A stretch of 29,518 nt of DNA. Source: a virus. Position numbers and translations under genes: made by a program. The stretch spans positions 1-29,518 of IMG/VR virus record IMGVR_UViG_3300027969_000320, one strand, 5' to 3'. Position 1 is the stretch's first letter; the number at the start of each line of letters is the position of its first letter. This document shows, one piece after another, positions 28,644-29,518 of this stretch. The notes beneath the pieces were generated by a model, which was given only the letters and a program-made list of their open reading frames with translations, was not told the DNA's origin and ran no database searches.

Positions 28644-29372
28644 GTGGCAGCTTGTAAATTTGACTGGTCATCAATAAATCGCTACGAATTAAACGATTAC
28701 ATTTGGTCGATGCATCCTAAAGTAATTAACAAAGAAATGACTATTGCAAATTTCCATAGACTAGTAGGAAATCATATAAAGAAACATATCCCTATTAAAT
28801 TAAAAAAATGGAGAGATAGTGATGTTGAAAACAATTGCACTTGGGTCGGTGGTGCTTACTACAGTGATTTAGATAAACAAAAACAAAAATCAATTGAATT
28901 AGTACTTGTTTATAAGAGTAGAGAAAATTCAATTAAGATAACTCCACTTAATTTTCAAAGGTCATGTCGTACTATTACTCATACAATAATGCATGAAATA
29001 ATTCATATGCGACAATATCGCCGTAGAAAATTTAAAGAGTTACCCGATTATAATAGCACCGCTAAAAAAACAGAGCAACGAGAAGAACAATCTTATCTTG
29101 GATGTAGTGATGAGATTGATGCGTATGGATTCAATATAGCCTGTGAATTGTTATGGAAATTCAATAATGACACGGATAAAGTAATTTCATACCTCAATGA
29201 GGACCAAAGAGGTAAACGCAGAAAACATAACAGTTGGAGATTGTATTTAAAAGCATTCAATCACGACCACGAGCATCCAATCATAAAACGGGTAAAACAA
29301 AAGGTTGTACGATACTTACCAAATGCAATGTATGGTAAACCCTATCGCAATAAAGATTGGATAAATCATTAA
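28644..29372 (+). CDS. HExxH metallopeptidase-like protein
   Basis: 242 residues. ITHTIMHEIIHMRQY carries HEIIH at 117-121, and EIDAY (Glu157) about 36 residues later fits the third ligand of gluzincin-type enzymes. A basic RRRKF patch follows the helix. GTG start at 28644 with AGGAGG just upstream (28634-28639). The rest is helical. Substrate unknown; it follows the putative internal virion gene and precedes clpP. Confidence 0.65.
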   Translation: MAACKFDWSSINRYELNDYIWSMHPKVINKEMTIANFHRLVGNHIKKHIPIKLKKWRDSDVENNCTWVGGAYYSDLDKQKQKSIELVLVYKSRENSIKITPLNFQRSCRTITHTIMHEIIHMRQYRRRKFKELPDYNSTAKKTEQREEQSYLGCSDEIDAYGFNIACELLWKFNNDTDKVISYLNEDQRGKRRKHNSWRLYLKAFNHDHEHPIIKRVKQKVVRYLPNAMYGKPYRNKDWINH

Positions 29373-29378
29373 CCATAA

Positions 29379-29390
29379 TAGTTGCAACTA
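29379..29390 (+). promoter_or_regulatory. 12-bp palindrome over the clpP -35 box
   Basis: TAGTTGCAACTA is a perfect palindrome covering the -35 TTGCAA. It could be an operator for a repressor or activator of clpP, but one copy only is seen. Confidence 0.3.
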
Positions 29391-29410
29391 GCTAAATTTT
29401 CTGTTATACT
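29382..29410 (+). promoter_or_regulatory. clpP: Sigma70-type promoter (TTGCAA-N17-TATACT), clpP
   Basis: TTGCAA at 29382-29387 and TATACT at 29405-29410, 17 bp spacer. AAGGAAG (29420-29426) is the ribosome binding site. Weaker boxes than the others, possibly needing a regulator. Confidence 0.7.
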
Positions 29411-29429
29411 TACAATTTTAAGGAAGTAT

Positions 29430-29518
29430 ATGAGTTTAGTACCAATGGTTTTAGAACAAACAAGCAAAGGTGAGCGTAGTTATGATATCTACAGCCGCAT
29501 GTTGCGTGACCGTGTAAT
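29430..29518 (+). CDS. clpP: ClpP protease subunit, 5' part (continues beyond window)
   Basis: The first 29 residues, [20 protein letters not shown] then SRMLRDRV, match the mature start of ClpP ([21 protein letters not shown]). The catalytic Ser, His and Asp lie outside the window. ClpP is the peptidase ring that works with ClpX. It lacks a propeptide, like many phage copies. The remainder should follow after 29518. Confidence 0.9.
   Translation, partial: MSLVPMVLEQTSKGERSYDIYSRMLRDRV

Noticed and set aside
1-29518. CRISPR array, insertion sequence or attachment site
   Set aside because: No regular direct repeats with spacers, no transposase, no integrase or tRNA-end repeat was seen.

Overview
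The window reads as accessory and nucleic-acid-metabolism sequence from a large tailed-phage genome, most likely of the T4 superfamily (marine/freshwater T4-like myovirus type). The evidence is small, tightly packed genes with ATGA and TAATG overlaps, low GC, a phage-type 5'-3' exonuclease, an ATP-dependent DNA ligase, a UV-damage endonuclease, and many tiny phage-type hypotheticals. There is also a second promoter class close to the T4 late element TATAAATA. No head, tail, terminase or polymerase gene is visible, and I found no tRNA, CRISPR array or insertion sequence. The host cannot be read from the sequence. It is presumably Gram-negative (lipoproteins, entericidin-like and LPP20-like proteins) and uses Shine-Dalgarno initiation.

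Layout. 1-824: 3' part of a UvdE endonuclease and a small charged protein. 830-2607: consensus promoter, a DGQHT-motif ParB/sulfiredoxin-like protein and a hypothetical, closed by a terminator. 2612-8025: a long run of co-directional genes led by the 5'-3' exonuclease, with a small HExxH protein and about 14 small hypotheticals. 8022-8510 (minus): a glycerophosphodiesterase-like protein with its catalytic residues replaced. 8561-10181: small, mostly basic or helical proteins. 10226-11891: FG-GAP lipoprotein. 11895-14787: small proteins behind two nearly identical promoters, including an entericidin-like lipoprotein and micro-membrane proteins. 14784-21442: DNA ligase, then small proteins, a tandemly duplicated pair (acidic copy and basic copy), a possible sulfotransferase-like protein and a multi-TM coiled-coil membrane protein. 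21439-23136: envelope pair, LPP20-like lipoprotein plus FlgT-N-like periplasmic protein. 23172-29518: proteostasis region with ClpX, ribosomal protein bS21, a 2OG-Fe(II) oxygenase-like protein, Hsp20 and ClpS. It continues with a minus-strand pair (a metallophosphoesterase-like protein lacking its metal ligands and a Lys-Ala-Pro protein), a possible internal virion protein, an HExxH metallopeptidase and the start of ClpP.

Regulation. Ten plus-strand promoters fit a -35/-10 pattern with exactly 17 bp spacing. A second, T4-late-like set ([A/C]TAAATA) lies before several genes. Five genes without a Shine-Dalgarno start 5-8 nt after such an element, so their late mRNAs should be leaderless or nearly so. 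Some promoters combine both elements, and three transcripts would begin with a stem-loop at or within about 2 nt of the predicted +1.

The most interesting candidate system is the phage-encoded protein-turnover and translation set (ClpX, ClpP, ClpS, Hsp20, bS21, 2OG oxygenase, HExxH protein). Next come the two independently degraded phosphoesterase folds, both on the minus strand.
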